64,000 nt of DNA from Hyalangium gracile. Lineage in GTDB: Bacteria > Myxococcota > Myxococcia > Myxococcales > Myxococcaceae. Numbering within the stretch: position 1 is the first letter of the stretch; each line of letters begins with the position of its first letter. Of the stretch, positions 1 to 8,578 are shown piece after piece. Position numbers and translations under genes: made by a program. Below the pieces are notes generated by a model. It was given only the letters and a program-made list of their open reading frames with translations. It was not told the origin of the DNA and did no database searches. Location of the stretch: assembly GCF_020103725.1 (NCBI RefSeq), contig NZ_JAHXBG010000002.1, forward strand, positions 310,001 through 374,000, written 5' to 3'.

Positions 1-289
1 GGCGCCCGTGCACTACGCGGCGGCCAAGTCCGCGCTGCGCGGGTTCACGGAGGCTCTCGCGCGGGAGGTGGGGCGCTACTCCATCCAGGTGAACCTGCTG
101 GCGCCAGGGCTGATGGAGGCGGGACTGTCTCGCTCCCTGCCGCAGCACCGGCTGAATGAGTACCTCGGGCAGTGCTCGCTGGGGCGGCTCGGCACGGTGG
201 AGGAGCTCGCGCGCATGGCTGTCTTCCTCGTCTCGGACGAGAACACGTTCATGACGGGCGCGAAGGTCGTCGCCGACGGTGGGCTGTAG
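1..289 (+). CDS. SDR family oxidoreductase, 3' part (5' end outside window)
   Basis: The reading frame is already open at the left edge and ends at 289, so only the C-terminal part of a short-chain dehydrogenase/reductase is visible. The catalytic Tyr-x-x-x-Lys is intact (Tyr codon at 14, Lys codon at 26, reading YAAAK). It is followed by the usual helix (ALAREV) and the VNLLAPGLM segment that follows it in classical SDRs. The end (TGAKVVADGGL) is the typical SDR C-terminus near the nucleotide-binding side. These enzymes use NAD(P)H to reduce ketones, enones or acyl-ACP intermediates; the substrate cannot be told here. A class III aminotransferase starts 9 bases downstream in what looks like one operon. 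Confidence 0.9.
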   Translation, partial: APVHYAAAKSALRGFTEALAREVGRYSIQVNLLAPGLMEAGLSRSLPQHRLNEYLGQCSLGRLGTVEELARMAVFLVSDENTFMTGAKVVADGGL

Positions 290-298
290 GAGCATGGG

Positions 299-1606
299 AT
301 GACGTTCAGCGTCGAAGACATCCTGCGCAGGGGGTTCGAGGACTTCCGCGAGTTCGTCAACCCGCTCATTGCGCTGCGCGCGGAGGTGGCCGGAGAGCCC
401 ACGCGCGTCGTCCACGCACGAGAGGGCCGCCTGGAGGATGTCGAGGGCCACCTGATCGAGGACTTCCACGGGACGCAGGCCTTCGGGCACCGCAACCCCG
501 CGATCGCGGCGGCGGTGCGCCAGTTTCTGGAGACGGACTCGCCCTCGTGGTTCCCCTCACGCGTGAACCCGTACGCGGGGAGCCTGGCGCGGCGCCTGTG
601 CGAGCGCACCGGGTACTACTCCAACGCCTTCTTCGCGAGCTCCGGAAGCGAGGCGGTGGAGGCGGCCCTCAAGCTGGCCCGAGCGGTGACGCGCAGGCCG
701 CGGGTGCTGTCGCTCGAGCGGGCGTACCACGGCTGCACCATGGGGAGCTGCGGCCTGATGACACCCGGGACGTTCCGGGACCCGTTCGATCCGCACCTGC
801 CGGGCGTGGGTCCCCTGCCATTCGGAGACATCGACGCGCTGGCGAAGGCGCTGGAGCAGAAGGACGTGGCGGCCGTGGTGGTCGAGCCGATCCAGCTCGA
901 GGGCGGCGTGCGTCCCCTGCCCCCCGAGTACATCGACGCGCTCTGCGAGCTGACGCAGCGGCACGGCACGCTCCTCGTGGCCGACGAGGTCCAGACGGGA
1001 CTGGGGCGCACGGGCCGATTCCTCGCGAGCGAGCGCTGGCCGCGCCGACCCGAGTGCGTGTTGCTGGCGAAGCACCTCGGCGGCGGACTCCTGCCCATCT
1101 CGGCGATGCTCACCCGGCGCGAGCTGTTCGAGACGGCGTACGGGAAGAACTTCGAGACGGCCGAGGCGCACAACTGCACCTTCAGCGGGAGCGCCATGGT
1201 GTGTGTCGCCGCGCACGCCGCGCTGGATCTGCTGACAGACTCGCTCATCGAGCACGTGCGCGACGTGGGAGCGGGCTTCCACTCCGGGCTCACGGAGGCG
1301 CTCTCCTCGCTGCCCCTATTCGAAGAGGTGCGCGGGGCCGGGCTGGTGGCGGGCATCGTGCTGAAGCCCACCGAGCACCCGTGGCTGTCCTTCGAGCACT
1401 TCGGCATGGAAGATCTGGCCCACCGGCCGACGATAGGACTGCTCCTGTGCCACCGCTTGTACAAGCGCGGCTACTTCTGCTTCGTCTGCGGCCATGACTG
1501 GAGCGTGCTGAGGCTGCAGCCGCGCTTCACCATCGCGCCCGATGCGCTGGCCACCTTCACCCGGGTCGCCCGGGAGGAACTGGAGTTCCTGTGCAATCTC
1601 GACTGA
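299..1606 (+). CDS. PLP-dependent class III aminotransferase
   Basis: This 435-residue protein has the length and layout of class III (acetylornithine/omega) aminotransferases. The Asp that binds the pyridine nitrogen lies in VADEVQTGLGRTG (about D229), and the Schiff-base lysine is in LLAKHLGGG (about K258). The glycine-rich phosphate-binding segment SSGSEAVEAALKLAR is near residue 115. The start ATG has an AGGAG ribosome site 6 bases upstream. The gene follows an SDR by 9 bases and its end overlaps the next SDR-like gene by 16 bases, so the genes are translationally linked. It probably transfers an amino group to a keto or aldehyde intermediate made by the neighbouring reductase; the substrate is unknown. 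The setting resembles the tail of a secondary-metabolite cluster, which is inference. Confidence 0.93.
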   Translation: MTFSVEDILRRGFEDFREFVNPLIALRAEVAGEPTRVVHAREGRLEDVEGHLIEDFHGTQAFGHRNPAIAAAVRQFLETDSPSWFPSRVNPYAGSLARRLCERTGYYSNAFFASSGSEAVEAALKLARAVTRRPRVLSLERAYHGCTMGSCGLMTPGTFRDPFDPHLPGVGPLPFGDIDALAKALEQKDVAAVVVEPIQLEGGVRPLPPEYIDALCELTQRHGTLLVADEVQTGLGRTGRFLASERWPRRPECVLLAKHLGGGLLPISAMLTRRELFETAYGKNFETAEAHNCTFSGSAMVCVAAHAALDLLTDSLIEHVRDVGAGFHSGLTEALSSLPLFEEVRGAGLVAGIVLKPTEHPWLSFEHFGMEDLAHRPTIGLLLCHRLYKRGYFCFVCGHDWSVLRLQPRFTIAPDALATFTRVAREELEFLCNLD

Positions 1607-2316
1607 ATCCGCCTCGAGCGCTCGTCTTCGGAGGTACGGGAGCCGTGGGCTCGGAGGTGCTCCGAGGCTTGGCTCGCGCGAACGTCCCCACAGCCTTCAG
1701 CTGGCACCAGTCCAAGGAGCGGGCGCACGCCCTGGCCAGCGAGCTGTCGATGCGCCCGCTGCAGGTGGACCTCGCGGACGCCACGGCGACGCGCGGGGCA
1801 CTGCGAGCGCTGCGGGAGGAAGGTTTCGTGCCCAACCTCTTCATCCACTGCGCGGGGACGAACCCGAGCGCTTCGCTCGCGGATATCACGGATGAGAGCT
1901 GGCACAGGACGATGGCGGTGAACTGCCAGTCGGCGTTCATCGCCTGCCAGGAGCTGACTCCCGCCATGGCTCAGGCCGGCGAAGGGCACCTCGTGCTCGT
2001 GGGAGCACTGGACCGGACGCAGTCGGCGCCCTCGCCGGTGCACTTCGCGGCGTCCCAGGGGGCCCTGTCTGCCCTGGCAATGGCAGTTGCCAAAGAGCTG
2101 GGCCCGAAAGGAGTGCGCATCAACGTGGTGGCGCTGGGGCTGCTGGAGGGCGGCCTGTCACGACAGGTCGGCGAGAAGCTGGTGGCCGACTACAAGGGCT
2201 TCAGCGCACTGCGTCGGCTCGGCCGCCCCGAGGAGGCCGCGAAGGCCATCCTGTGGCTGGCGCTGGAGAACACGTACATGAATGGCAAGGTGCTGCCCGT
2301 GAACGGCGGCATCTGA
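1591..2316 (+). CDS. SDR-like protein lacking the catalytic triad
   Basis: The protein (241 residues) has the SDR fold: an N-terminal Rossmann glycine motif GGTGAVG, an Asp after beta-3 (VDLADA), and the C-terminal MNGKVLPVNGGI typical of the family. The catalytic positions are all changed. The Tyr-x-x-x-Lys motif reads FAASQ (Phe at about 152, Gln at about 156), and the Ser normally 13 residues earlier is Ala (VGALDR). Conventional SDR proton transfer is therefore not expected. It may bind a nucleotide or partner the active SDR encoded at the left edge. The GTG start sits inside the 3' end of the aminotransferase with GGAG 5 bases upstream. The start is supported by this site and the overlap. 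Confidence 0.88.
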   Translation: MQSRLNPPRALVFGGTGAVGSEVLRGLARANVPTAFSWHQSKERAHALASELSMRPLQVDLADATATRGALRALREEGFVPNLFIHCAGTNPSASLADITDESWHRTMAVNCQSAFIACQELTPAMAQAGEGHLVLVGALDRTQSAPSPVHFAASQGALSALAMAVAKELGPKGVRINVVALGLLEGGLSRQVGEKLVADYKGFSALRRLGRPEEAAKAILWLALENTYMNGKVLPVNGGI

Positions 2317-2343
2317 CAGACAAAACGGCTCGGAGAACCACGT

Positions 2344-2988
2344 ATGACCGCTGCAAACGAAGAACTCGCCAGGCCCGTCCTCATCGGTCGCTCGAGCTCC
2401 CACTTCACGCGCATCGCACGGATCTTCGCTGCGGAGCTGCGAGTCGACTACTCCTTCAAGGTGGTGCGCGATCTCATGTCCTCCAATCCGGAGGACTACG
2501 GTGGGAACCCCGGGCTTCGCATCCCGTCCTTGCAGACGCCCCAAGGCGTCTGGTTCGGTTCGCTCAACGTCTGTCGCGAACTCTGGCGGCGGTCGAGCCT
2601 CAAGCCCCGGGTGGTCTGGCCGGAGGACCTCGACCAACCGGTCCTGGCCAATGCGCAGGAGCTCGTTCTTCAGGCCATGGCCACGGAAGTGTCGCTGATC
2701 ATGTCCAAGGTAGGCGGCGCCAACGAAACCAGCGCTCACCAAGCCAAGATGCGGCAGGCCCTGCTCAACATGATGGCGTGGCTGGAGGAGAACACGAAGG
2801 CCGTGCTCGCCGCACTGCCGCCGCAGCGGGACCTGAGCTACCTGGAGGTCTCGCTCTACTGCCTCCTGATGCACCTACAGTTCCGCGAAGTCCTGCCGAC
2901 GGACGGCTATGCCGAGCTGACCAGGTTCTGCCAGCAGTTCGGAATGCGCCCTTCCGCCATCGAGACCACTTTCCGCTTCGACACGTAA
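2344..2988 (+). CDS. glutathione S-transferase-like protein
   Basis: The 214-residue protein has a thioredoxin-like N-terminal half followed by an all-helical C-terminal half, as in cytosolic GSTs. RIPSL at about residues 60-64 holds the cis-Pro typical of the glutathione-binding loop, and the following GVWFGSLNVCREL matches the strand-helix that in GSTs contacts the gamma-glutamyl group. The start has GGAG 8 bases upstream. As the last gene of the SDR/aminotransferase operon it may detoxify, isomerise or conjugate a pathway intermediate. Sequence similarity to named GST classes is weak by eye, so the family call is moderate. Confidence 0.7.
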   Translation: MTAANEELARPVLIGRSSSHFTRIARIFAAELRVDYSFKVVRDLMSSNPEDYGGNPGLRIPSLQTPQGVWFGSLNVCRELWRRSSLKPRVVWPEDLDQPVLANAQELVLQAMATEVSLIMSKVGGANETSAHQAKMRQALLNMMAWLEENTKAVLAALPPQRDLSYLEVSLYCLLMHLQFREVLPTDGYAELTRFCQQFGMRPSAIETTFRFDT

Positions 2989-3040
2989 GAGCCGAAGGGG
3001 ACATCAACTCACGATGCGCAGATCGGCATTGGCTAGCGTG

Positions 3041-3691
3041 TTAGCGCGATGCCACACCGCTTCGACCATGCGCGAGCAACACAGACTCCAGATGCCCCCA
3101 AGGCTTATCGCTCCGAGGGTTTGCGTCTCTCGGGTCGCGACGTGACAACGATCGGTAGATCAATGCCAGGAGCCTCAGGAGTGCATATCCGATCAGCACG
3201 CCTGTGACATTGAGTAGGAAATCGTTGATATCCGTAACCCGGTAGGCAAATCCATAGAGCACCGATATCGCAAGTTGGGTCAGCTCTATAGCGGCGGAAA
3301 AACAGGCTCCGGATCGTGCTATCGCGCGCCATCCCAGGACCGGCACGACAAACGGGTACAAGAAACCCCAAGGAATTCCCAGGACGAGATTGCCCCATCC
3401 TTGGACGCTCGTCAGATAGCGGAGAGACATGTCCCTGAATGGAACGAGCTTCACTCCGTCGAGCAATCGGGTCTGGCTGCGAAACGCCTCGATGTACGCC
3501 GAGTCAAAACGAAGCGGGAAGATCGTGTAACTGCTCACCATCAATAGATAGACCGCGAACATGGCGACCGCGATCAATCGGCCCACGGTGAGTCGGTGGC
3601 GAGTGCGCAGATACCACAACAGGATGACCACTCCGGGCAGCACCAGCGGAAGTATGGTCTCCAGGTCCACCATCACGATGCAGCACTCCAA
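3041..3691 (-). CDS. VanZ-like integral membrane protein
   Basis: About 216 residues with four to five hydrophobic segments. The signature is the VanZ-like region: an acidic residue and Gln in a membrane helix (IELTQL), then DINDFLLNVTGVLIGY, matching the conserved E-x-x-Q and D-x-x-x-N pattern of the VanZ family. VanZ confers low-level teicoplanin resistance in enterococci, but most relatives have no known function. An alternative start 18 bases downstream (MVDLE, 3673) fits the first membrane helix equally well. It stands alone on the minus strand, facing the plus-strand operon to its left. Confidence 0.8.
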   Translation of the reverse strand: MECCIVMVDLETILPLVLPGVVILLWYLRTRHRLTVGRLIAVAMFAVYLLMVSSYTIFPLRFDSAYIEAFRSQTRLLDGVKLVPFRDMSLRYLTSVQGWGNLVLGIPWGFLYPFVVPVLGWRAIARSGACFSAAIELTQLAISVLYGFAYRVTDINDFLLNVTGVLIGYALLRLLALIYRSLSRRDPRDANPRSDKPWGHLESVLLAHGRSGVASR

Positions 3692-3743
3692 GGTGGTGGC
3701 CAGTGGTTGAAGACAGCTTCCATTGCGAACGCGCGCTCCCGTA

Positions 3744-4169
3744 TCACTTCGTTGTCAGGGTTCCGTCCGATTGGATATCGCACCCGTCGTCCTCCACCTT
3801 CCAAGCAACCACAAAGAAGCTCGACTTGGAGACGGATTGACACGTCGTACTGAAGGAGACTTTCTCGCCGAGTTTCTTGGATGGGATGACGGCAAAGCTG
3901 CATAACGAATGATCCAGGATCCCATCCTCCCACACCTCGACGGTGACCGAGGACGGACCGGTGGCTCCCGGCGCGCATCGAGTCACCCAAAGCTGACCCG
4001 AAATTGTCAGGACGCCCCGATCCAGGCTGTGCACTACGCCATTCTTCTTTCCATGGACAAGCCGATGCTCCATCGTCAATGAGAACTTCGACCCATTGGC
4101 GAGAGCTGGCGTGGCAATCGCCATCAGCCCGATCATCGTGAGCGCAGTCGTTGAAAAGCTTGTGGGCAT
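3744..4169 (-). CDS. secreted protein of unknown function
   Basis: 141 residues beginning with a classical signal peptide: a short N-region, a hydrophobic core ending TPALA, and probable cleavage before NGSKF. The mature part is beta-rich with three cysteines and no recognised motif. The start has GGGAG 7 bases upstream. It lies between the VanZ-like and lipid-oxygenase-like genes, all on the minus strand, but gaps of 50 bases or less are the only sign of linkage. I do not recognise the family. Confidence 0.75.
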   Translation of the reverse strand: MPTSFSTTALTMIGLMAIATPALANGSKFSLTMEHRLVHGKKNGVVHSLDRGVLTISGQLWVTRCAPGATGPSSVTVEVWEDGILDHSLCSFAVIPSKKLGEKVSFSTTCQSVSKSSFFVVAWKVEDDGCDIQSDGTLTTK

Positions 4170-4204
4170 TCACATTCTCCCTGTCGAGAGATGTTGAGGG
4201 TAGC

Positions 4205-5425
4205 TCATGCTCGAGGAGGCCTCGCAATGCGAGGTGCTGCCTTGGACGAGAACACCGCAAGCGCCGCACCGCTGACGATAAAGCAGGCGGCCGTGGGCAC
4301 GAGCCACGCCGCCTCGTAGCGCGCAGTCGCCAGCAGTGTCAGCACCGAGGAGAGCCCCAGCCGCAGCAGCTCGAGCCGCACGGCCCACGGCTTTCCCTCG
4401 AACAGAGCCCCCATCGTCCCCGTGCCCCAGAGCACCAGGGCGACGATCACGGCCGCCCCGACGAGGCCCACTCCCCCTCCCAGCCACTGGAGCGCGCTAC
4501 CGATGACGGCCAGCAGCAGGAACTGCAGGACACCGTACGCGGCCAGCCACCCGGGCACGTCTTTTGGGGGACGCGCGGGGGATTCCGGCACCTCCACCTC
4601 TCCAGGAGCCCGCCATCCCGGCGGCTTCAACCACATCTTCGCCGCATCGCGCCATGAGGTCGCACGGCGCGTCCGGCGCACCAGCTCCACGAAGGGCTGG
4701 AACTGCGCCCAGAGCGGGTTCCAGCTCGCCAGCGCTCTCGGCGTTCCGTACGTCGGCTCGTGCGTCTCTCGCACGAACGTACCGAACAGCCGATCCCACA
4801 CGATCAACGTCGAGCCGAAGTTCCGGTCCACGTACTCCGGATCCTTCCCGTGGTGTAGCCGGTGGTACGAGGGCGTGTTGAACACCCAGCCCCAGACTCC
4901 CGTGCGGCGGATCAGCCGCGTGTGCATCATCGCCTCGTAGAGCGACAGGCACCCCACCGCCAGGAAGAACGCCTCCATCGGCACTCCCAGCAGCGGCAGC
5001 GGCCAGAAGAACAGCAGCGCGCTGATGTCCGACGTCCACGGCTGCCTCAGCGCCACCGAGATGTTCATCTCCTCGCTCTGGTGGTGCACTACGTGGATCG
5101 CCCACAGCGCCCCCACCGCGTGCGAGCCCCGGTGGAACCAGTAGTAGCAGAAGTCCACCCCCACGAACGCCAGCACCCATGGCACCGGCGAGCCCTCCTC
5201 CCACCGCACCACCCCGAACGTCCGCTGGAACCCGTCGTACAGCGCCAGCAGGAAGCCTCCCGTGAAGATGCCCAGCAACACCGACCCCATCCCGCACGAC
5301 AGGTTCGACAGCGTGTCCGGAAGCACGTACGCCCGCTTCCCCTGCCGCTTCGCCGCCCACGCCTCGATCCCCATCAGCAGGAAGAACACGGGGACCAGCA
5401 GCGCGTAGTAGTCGTTGGTATCCAC
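4205..5425 (-). CDS. sterol desaturase/fatty-acid hydroxylase superfamily membrane oxygenase (AGMO-like)
   Basis: The start chosen is GTG at 5425 because GGAGG lies 5 bases upstream and it leaves the preceding radical SAM stop at 5442 free; an upstream ATG at 5503 would overlap it. The protein (406 residues) is membrane-embedded. It has the histidine boxes of the di-iron fatty acid hydroxylase superfamily: HRGSH (about 94-98), HVVHH (about 110-114) and HRLHH (about 187-191). The context around the boxes (YYWFHRGSH, HHQSEEMNISVALRQ) resembles alkylglycerol monooxygenase, which cleaves ether lipids, more than sterol C4 oxidases. Three or four more membrane helices follow. It is directly downstream of a Tes-like radical SAM gene, suggesting joint work on membrane lipids (inference). 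Confidence 0.85.
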   Translation of the reverse strand: MDTNDYYALLVPVFFLLMGIEAWAAKRQGKRAYVLPDTLSNLSCGMGSVLLGIFTGGFLLALYDGFQRTFGVVRWEEGSPVPWVLAFVGVDFCYYWFHRGSHAVGALWAIHVVHHQSEEMNISVALRQPWTSDISALLFFWPLPLLGVPMEAFFLAVGCLSLYEAMMHTRLIRRTGVWGWVFNTPSYHRLHHGKDPEYVDRNFGSTLIVWDRLFGTFVRETHEPTYGTPRALASWNPLWAQFQPFVELVRRTRRATSWRDAAKMWLKPPGWRAPGEVEVPESPARPPKDVPGWLAAYGVLQFLLLAVIGSALQWLGGGVGLVGAAVIVALVLWGTGTMGALFEGKPWAVRLELLRLGLSSVLTLLATARYEAAWLVPTAACFIVSGAALAVFSSKAAPRIARPPRA

Positions 5426-5441
5426 CCTGTCCTCCCGTGAC

Positions 5442-6884
5442 TCAGAGCCGTCCGCGCCCCAGCGTAGCGATCGGCGCCGCCGGACGCTGGTTGAATCGCC
5501 CATCCCGGTTCCGATACAGCACGTTGTAGGCGCACGACGGGATGTTCGTTCCGTCCGGCTCGCGGATGCCCACCGGGCACTGCCGGATCCGATCCGTGTC
5601 GAACGTCTCCTCGTCCATGTGCGCGTGCAGGTAGATCGCCTTCGAGCTCCGCTCCGCCAACCTCAGCCGCTCCGCCTGCCCCACCCCCGGCGCCGTCATC
5701 CTCCCCACCAGCGCCTTGAGCACCGCCAGCACCTCATCCGCCTCCGCGCACGCCAGCTCCCCCGTCCACAGCCGGTTGATGATGTCCTGCAGCCGCTGCT
5801 CCATCTCCGGGCTCGGCTCCAGGTACAGCATCCCTCCCAGCATCGCTCGCAGATCCGCCCGCTCCATGAACCGCGGATATGGCAGCCAGCGCCCATCTCC
5901 CAGCTTCAGCAGGTACGTCACCTGGTAGCAGAGCGGATGCGCCGCCGGTGACGGCACGAAGTCGTCCACCCTCACCTGTCCCCCCGTCTGCCTCTCCAGA
6001 TCCACCAGCACGTCGTACGGCGTGTACCGCGCCTGCCGATCGAACCGCGCCCCGCCCTGCCCCGTGAACGTCATCGTGTGCAGCTCCACGCTGCGGATGA
6101 AGTCCTTCTCCAGCGCCAGCTTCACGAAGTCGCCCACCTCCGAGTCGTTGTAGCCCCGCGCCAGCACCGGCAGCAGCGTCGTGTCCACCCCGTGCTTCTC
6201 CAGCAGCTGGAGCACCTTCAGCTTCGACGCCAGCAGGCTCCCGCCCAGCATCTGCTTGTTCGGCTCCGGCTTGAACGAGTCGAACGAGAGGATGATCCGC
6301 GTGTCGATCCGCGCCAGCCGCTCCAGCAGCCACTCGTCCTTCAGGAACCGCAGCCCGTGCGTTGACAGCGTGATGCGGTGGATGCCCTCCTCCCGGCACA
6401 GCTCCACCAGCCGCTCGAAGGCCGGGTGCTGCGTGGGCTCGCCTCCCGTCAGGTTGATGATGCGCTTGTCCGGCGCCACCCGCCGCAGGTGCCCCAGGAT
6501 GGCTCGCAGCTCGTCCTCGGACATGTGGTACGCGCCCGCGTTCCGGTTGTGCGTGTAGCAGATGGGGCAGTCCAGGTTGCACGCCGACGAGATCGGCACG
6601 ATCGGCAGCTGCACCTGCTGCTCGTGCCTCGTGCACGGCCCACAGTCGTACGGACACCCCTGCGCCGCCTGCTTCAGCGCCACCGGCCGCTGCAGCGCTG
6701 GCGCCTCCTTCAGCAGCGACTCGTACCAGGCCGCGCTCGACGAGATGAGCACCTGAGCCGCGCCGTGCTCCGGGCAGCTCTTGCGCATCACCACCTGCCC
6801 GCTACTCCGCCAGAGCGTCGCCTCCACGCTGCGGAAACAGCGCGCGCACAGGCTCGTCGTCGTCCGCAGCAGCTCGTCCGCCAT
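5442..6884 (-). CDS. radical SAM enzyme of the Tes/MJ0619-like family
   Basis: The start at 6884 (MADELL) has GAGG upstream and begins just before the first conserved cysteine; 74 residues of extra upstream reading frame look non-coding. The 480-residue protein carries the radical SAM motif CNLDCPIC (C102, C106, C109). Before it is a CxxC...CPEHG region (C13, C16, C37) and CPYDCGPC (C77, C81, C84). A C-terminal cysteine pair lies in RQCPVG and PSCAYN. This cysteine layout matches the family containing archaeal tetraether lipid synthase, which joins lipid tails through carbon-carbon bonds, and related maturases. Substrate here is unknown. The adjacent ether-lipid-oxygenase-like gene (16 bases downstream) supports a lipid role. 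Confidence 0.88.
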   Translation of the reverse strand: MADELLRTTTSLCARCFRSVEATLWRSSGQVVMRKSCPEHGAAQVLISSSAAWYESLLKEAPALQRPVALKQAAQGCPYDCGPCTRHEQQVQLPIVPISSACNLDCPICYTHNRNAGAYHMSEDELRAILGHLRRVAPDKRIINLTGGEPTQHPAFERLVELCREEGIHRITLSTHGLRFLKDEWLLERLARIDTRIILSFDSFKPEPNKQMLGGSLLASKLKVLQLLEKHGVDTTLLPVLARGYNDSEVGDFVKLALEKDFIRSVELHTMTFTGQGGARFDRQARYTPYDVLVDLERQTGGQVRVDDFVPSPAAHPLCYQVTYLLKLGDGRWLPYPRFMERADLRAMLGGMLYLEPSPEMEQRLQDIINRLWTGELACAEADEVLAVLKALVGRMTAPGVGQAERLRLAERSSKAIYLHAHMDEETFDTDRIRQCPVGIREPDGTNIPSCAYNVLYRNRDGRFNQRPAAPIATLGRGRL

Positions 6885-7157
6885 GCCTCGAGTGTACTTC
6901 CGGCACTCCGGGTGCGGCGCCCTCATGGCGCCGTGCATCATTTCCGCTCGCGGGCTCCACCTGCGTTCGAAAGGACACCGCGCCCGCCTCCGCTCTGTGC
7001 GTGCCCGTACAGATTTCCTCGCACTTCCAGCCCTTGTATGCCTCGAAGGGAGCCCCCCACAACCCCTTGAATCCAGGCCCCTTTCAGTCCTTTCGGCTGA
7101 GCGCACAAAAATTCATCCCACACGCAACTTCATGCGCTCACCGGAGACAATAAGGAC
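6885..7157. other. divergent intergenic region
   Basis: This 273-base gap separates the minus-strand radical SAM gene from the plus-strand clostripain-like gene and must hold both promoters. I see no convincing -10/-35 pair, repeat or short coding frame. Confidence 0.4.
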
Positions 7158-8561
7158 ATGAAAGTCCTCAACGCTCCGACCTCGACTCCGCGCCCCGCTA
7201 CCTCTTCCGGTCCGAGCAGCAAGGCCCTCCCGCCCTCGCGCGGAAACGAGCTGGCGCCGCAGCGCTCCGTGGACGCGTTCGAGTCGAGCTCCCGAGGCAC
7301 CCAGAGCCGGCCGGCGATGCTGACCGGTGAGCAGCCCTCCCGAGCCCTTGCGACGCCGCAGCCCACGCCCGGCCCCACGCCGGCTGCCGCCACTGGCCCC
7401 ATCAGCCCCAAGGACATCCCGGCCGCGGAGTGGACGGTGTTCGTCCACCTCAACGCCGACAACAACCTCGAGTCCTTCGGCAAGGACGACATGAACGAGA
7501 TGGAGGCCGGCGGCGGATCCATCCAGGGCAAGCTGAACCTGATCGCCCTGGTGGACGGCGGCGCGATCAACTCCGACGGCTGGAACACCGGCGCGCGGCT
7601 CATGTACGTGGGCAAGGACCCGGAAAACTCCCGCAAGATCGTCTCTCGCGAGATCGAGATCGATCCGAAGTCGGAGCTGGGCAAGATGCTCGCCGCCGGC
7701 AAGGGCGAGCTCGACACGGGCAGCCCCGAGGTGCTCCGCGCCGCGCTCGACTACGTGCAGCGCAACACCGAGTCCAAGCACTACATGGTGGACCTGTGGG
7801 ACCACGGCAACGGCTGGCGCGGCGTCTCCTATGACGACAACCCCAGCAGCAGCCTGGACATGCACGAGCTTCAGAAGGCGCTCACCGGCCTGCCCCAGAA
7901 GGTGGACCTGCTCACCGCCGACGCGTGCCTGATGGCCACCGTCGAGGTGGCTGCCACGGCCAAGGCCATCGGCTCGGACTTCCTGGTGGGCAGCGAGGAG
8001 CTCGAGCCCGGCACCGGCTGGGACTACAAGGATCTGCTCGGCCGCATGGGCAAGCTGTTCCAGGGCTCCGGGAGCGTCAGCGCGGAGCAGATGGCCAAGG
8101 CCATCCAGGAGTCCTACGCCGCCGGGCCTCGCGACAACGTCACCATGTCCGTGACGAACCTGTCCAAGCTGGACGGGCTCAACAGCAAGCTGAACGACTT
8201 CAGCGACGCGCTCCTCCAGGCCGGCGGGCTGCAGAACGCCACCCTCCGCAGCGCGTACGACAAGGCGCTGCGCTTCGACGACGCGGACCAGATGGACCTG
8301 GGCGACTTCGCCAGGCGCATCTCCCAGGGCACGAAGGACGCCGCGCTGAAGAAGGCGGCGGACGCGCTCCTGTCCGAGCTCGCGGCGACGACCTCGGAGA
8401 AGGGCGCCAAGGGCGACCCGAAGTTCGCCGCGGCCACCGGCCTCTCCATCTACAGCCCGCGGGGCTCGGTGGACAGCGCGTACAAGAAGGAGGGCGCGGC
8501 CTGGCTGGACAGCCACTGGAACAACGTCATCAAGACGTACAGCGCCACGCCGCGCTCGTAG
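7158..8561 (+). CDS. clostripain-related cysteine peptidase (family C11)
   Basis: 467 residues. The first 90 or so are a low-complexity Pro/Ser/Ala-rich leader with no signal peptide. Then comes a clan CD caspase-like fold: TVFVHLNADNNLE (first strand), catalytic His in LWDHGNGW (H216) and catalytic Cys in TADACLMA (C257). The family cleaves after Arg or Lys, and many members self-process. The C-terminal end (TGLSIYSPRG) is typical of the family. There is no export signal, so the protein is either cytoplasmic or exported by a non-classical route. The target is unknown. Confidence 0.9.
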   Translation: MKVLNAPTSTPRPATSSGPSSKALPPSRGNELAPQRSVDAFESSSRGTQSRPAMLTGEQPSRALATPQPTPGPTPAAATGPISPKDIPAAEWTVFVHLNADNNLESFGKDDMNEMEAGGGSIQGKLNLIALVDGGAINSDGWNTGARLMYVGKDPENSRKIVSREIEIDPKSELGKMLAAGKGELDTGSPEVLRAALDYVQRNTESKHYMVDLWDHGNGWRGVSYDDNPSSSLDMHELQKALTGLPQKVDLLTADACLMATVEVAATAKAIGSDFLVGSEELEPGTGWDYKDLLGRMGKLFQGSGSVSAEQMAKAIQESYAAGPRDNVTMSVTNLSKLDGLNSKLNDFSDALLQAGGLQNATLRSAYDKALRFDDADQMDLGDFARRISQGTKDAALKKAADALLSELAATTSEKGAKGDPKFAAATGLSIYSPRGSVDSAYKKEGAAWLDSHWNNVIKTYSATPRS

Positions 8562-8578
8562 GCTACAGTCCCGGGCCC

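Noticed and set aside
1-2988. Calling the left-end operon a defined antibiotic cluster
   Set aside because: No PKS, NRPS or transporter is visible in the window; the product cannot be inferred from the four genes.
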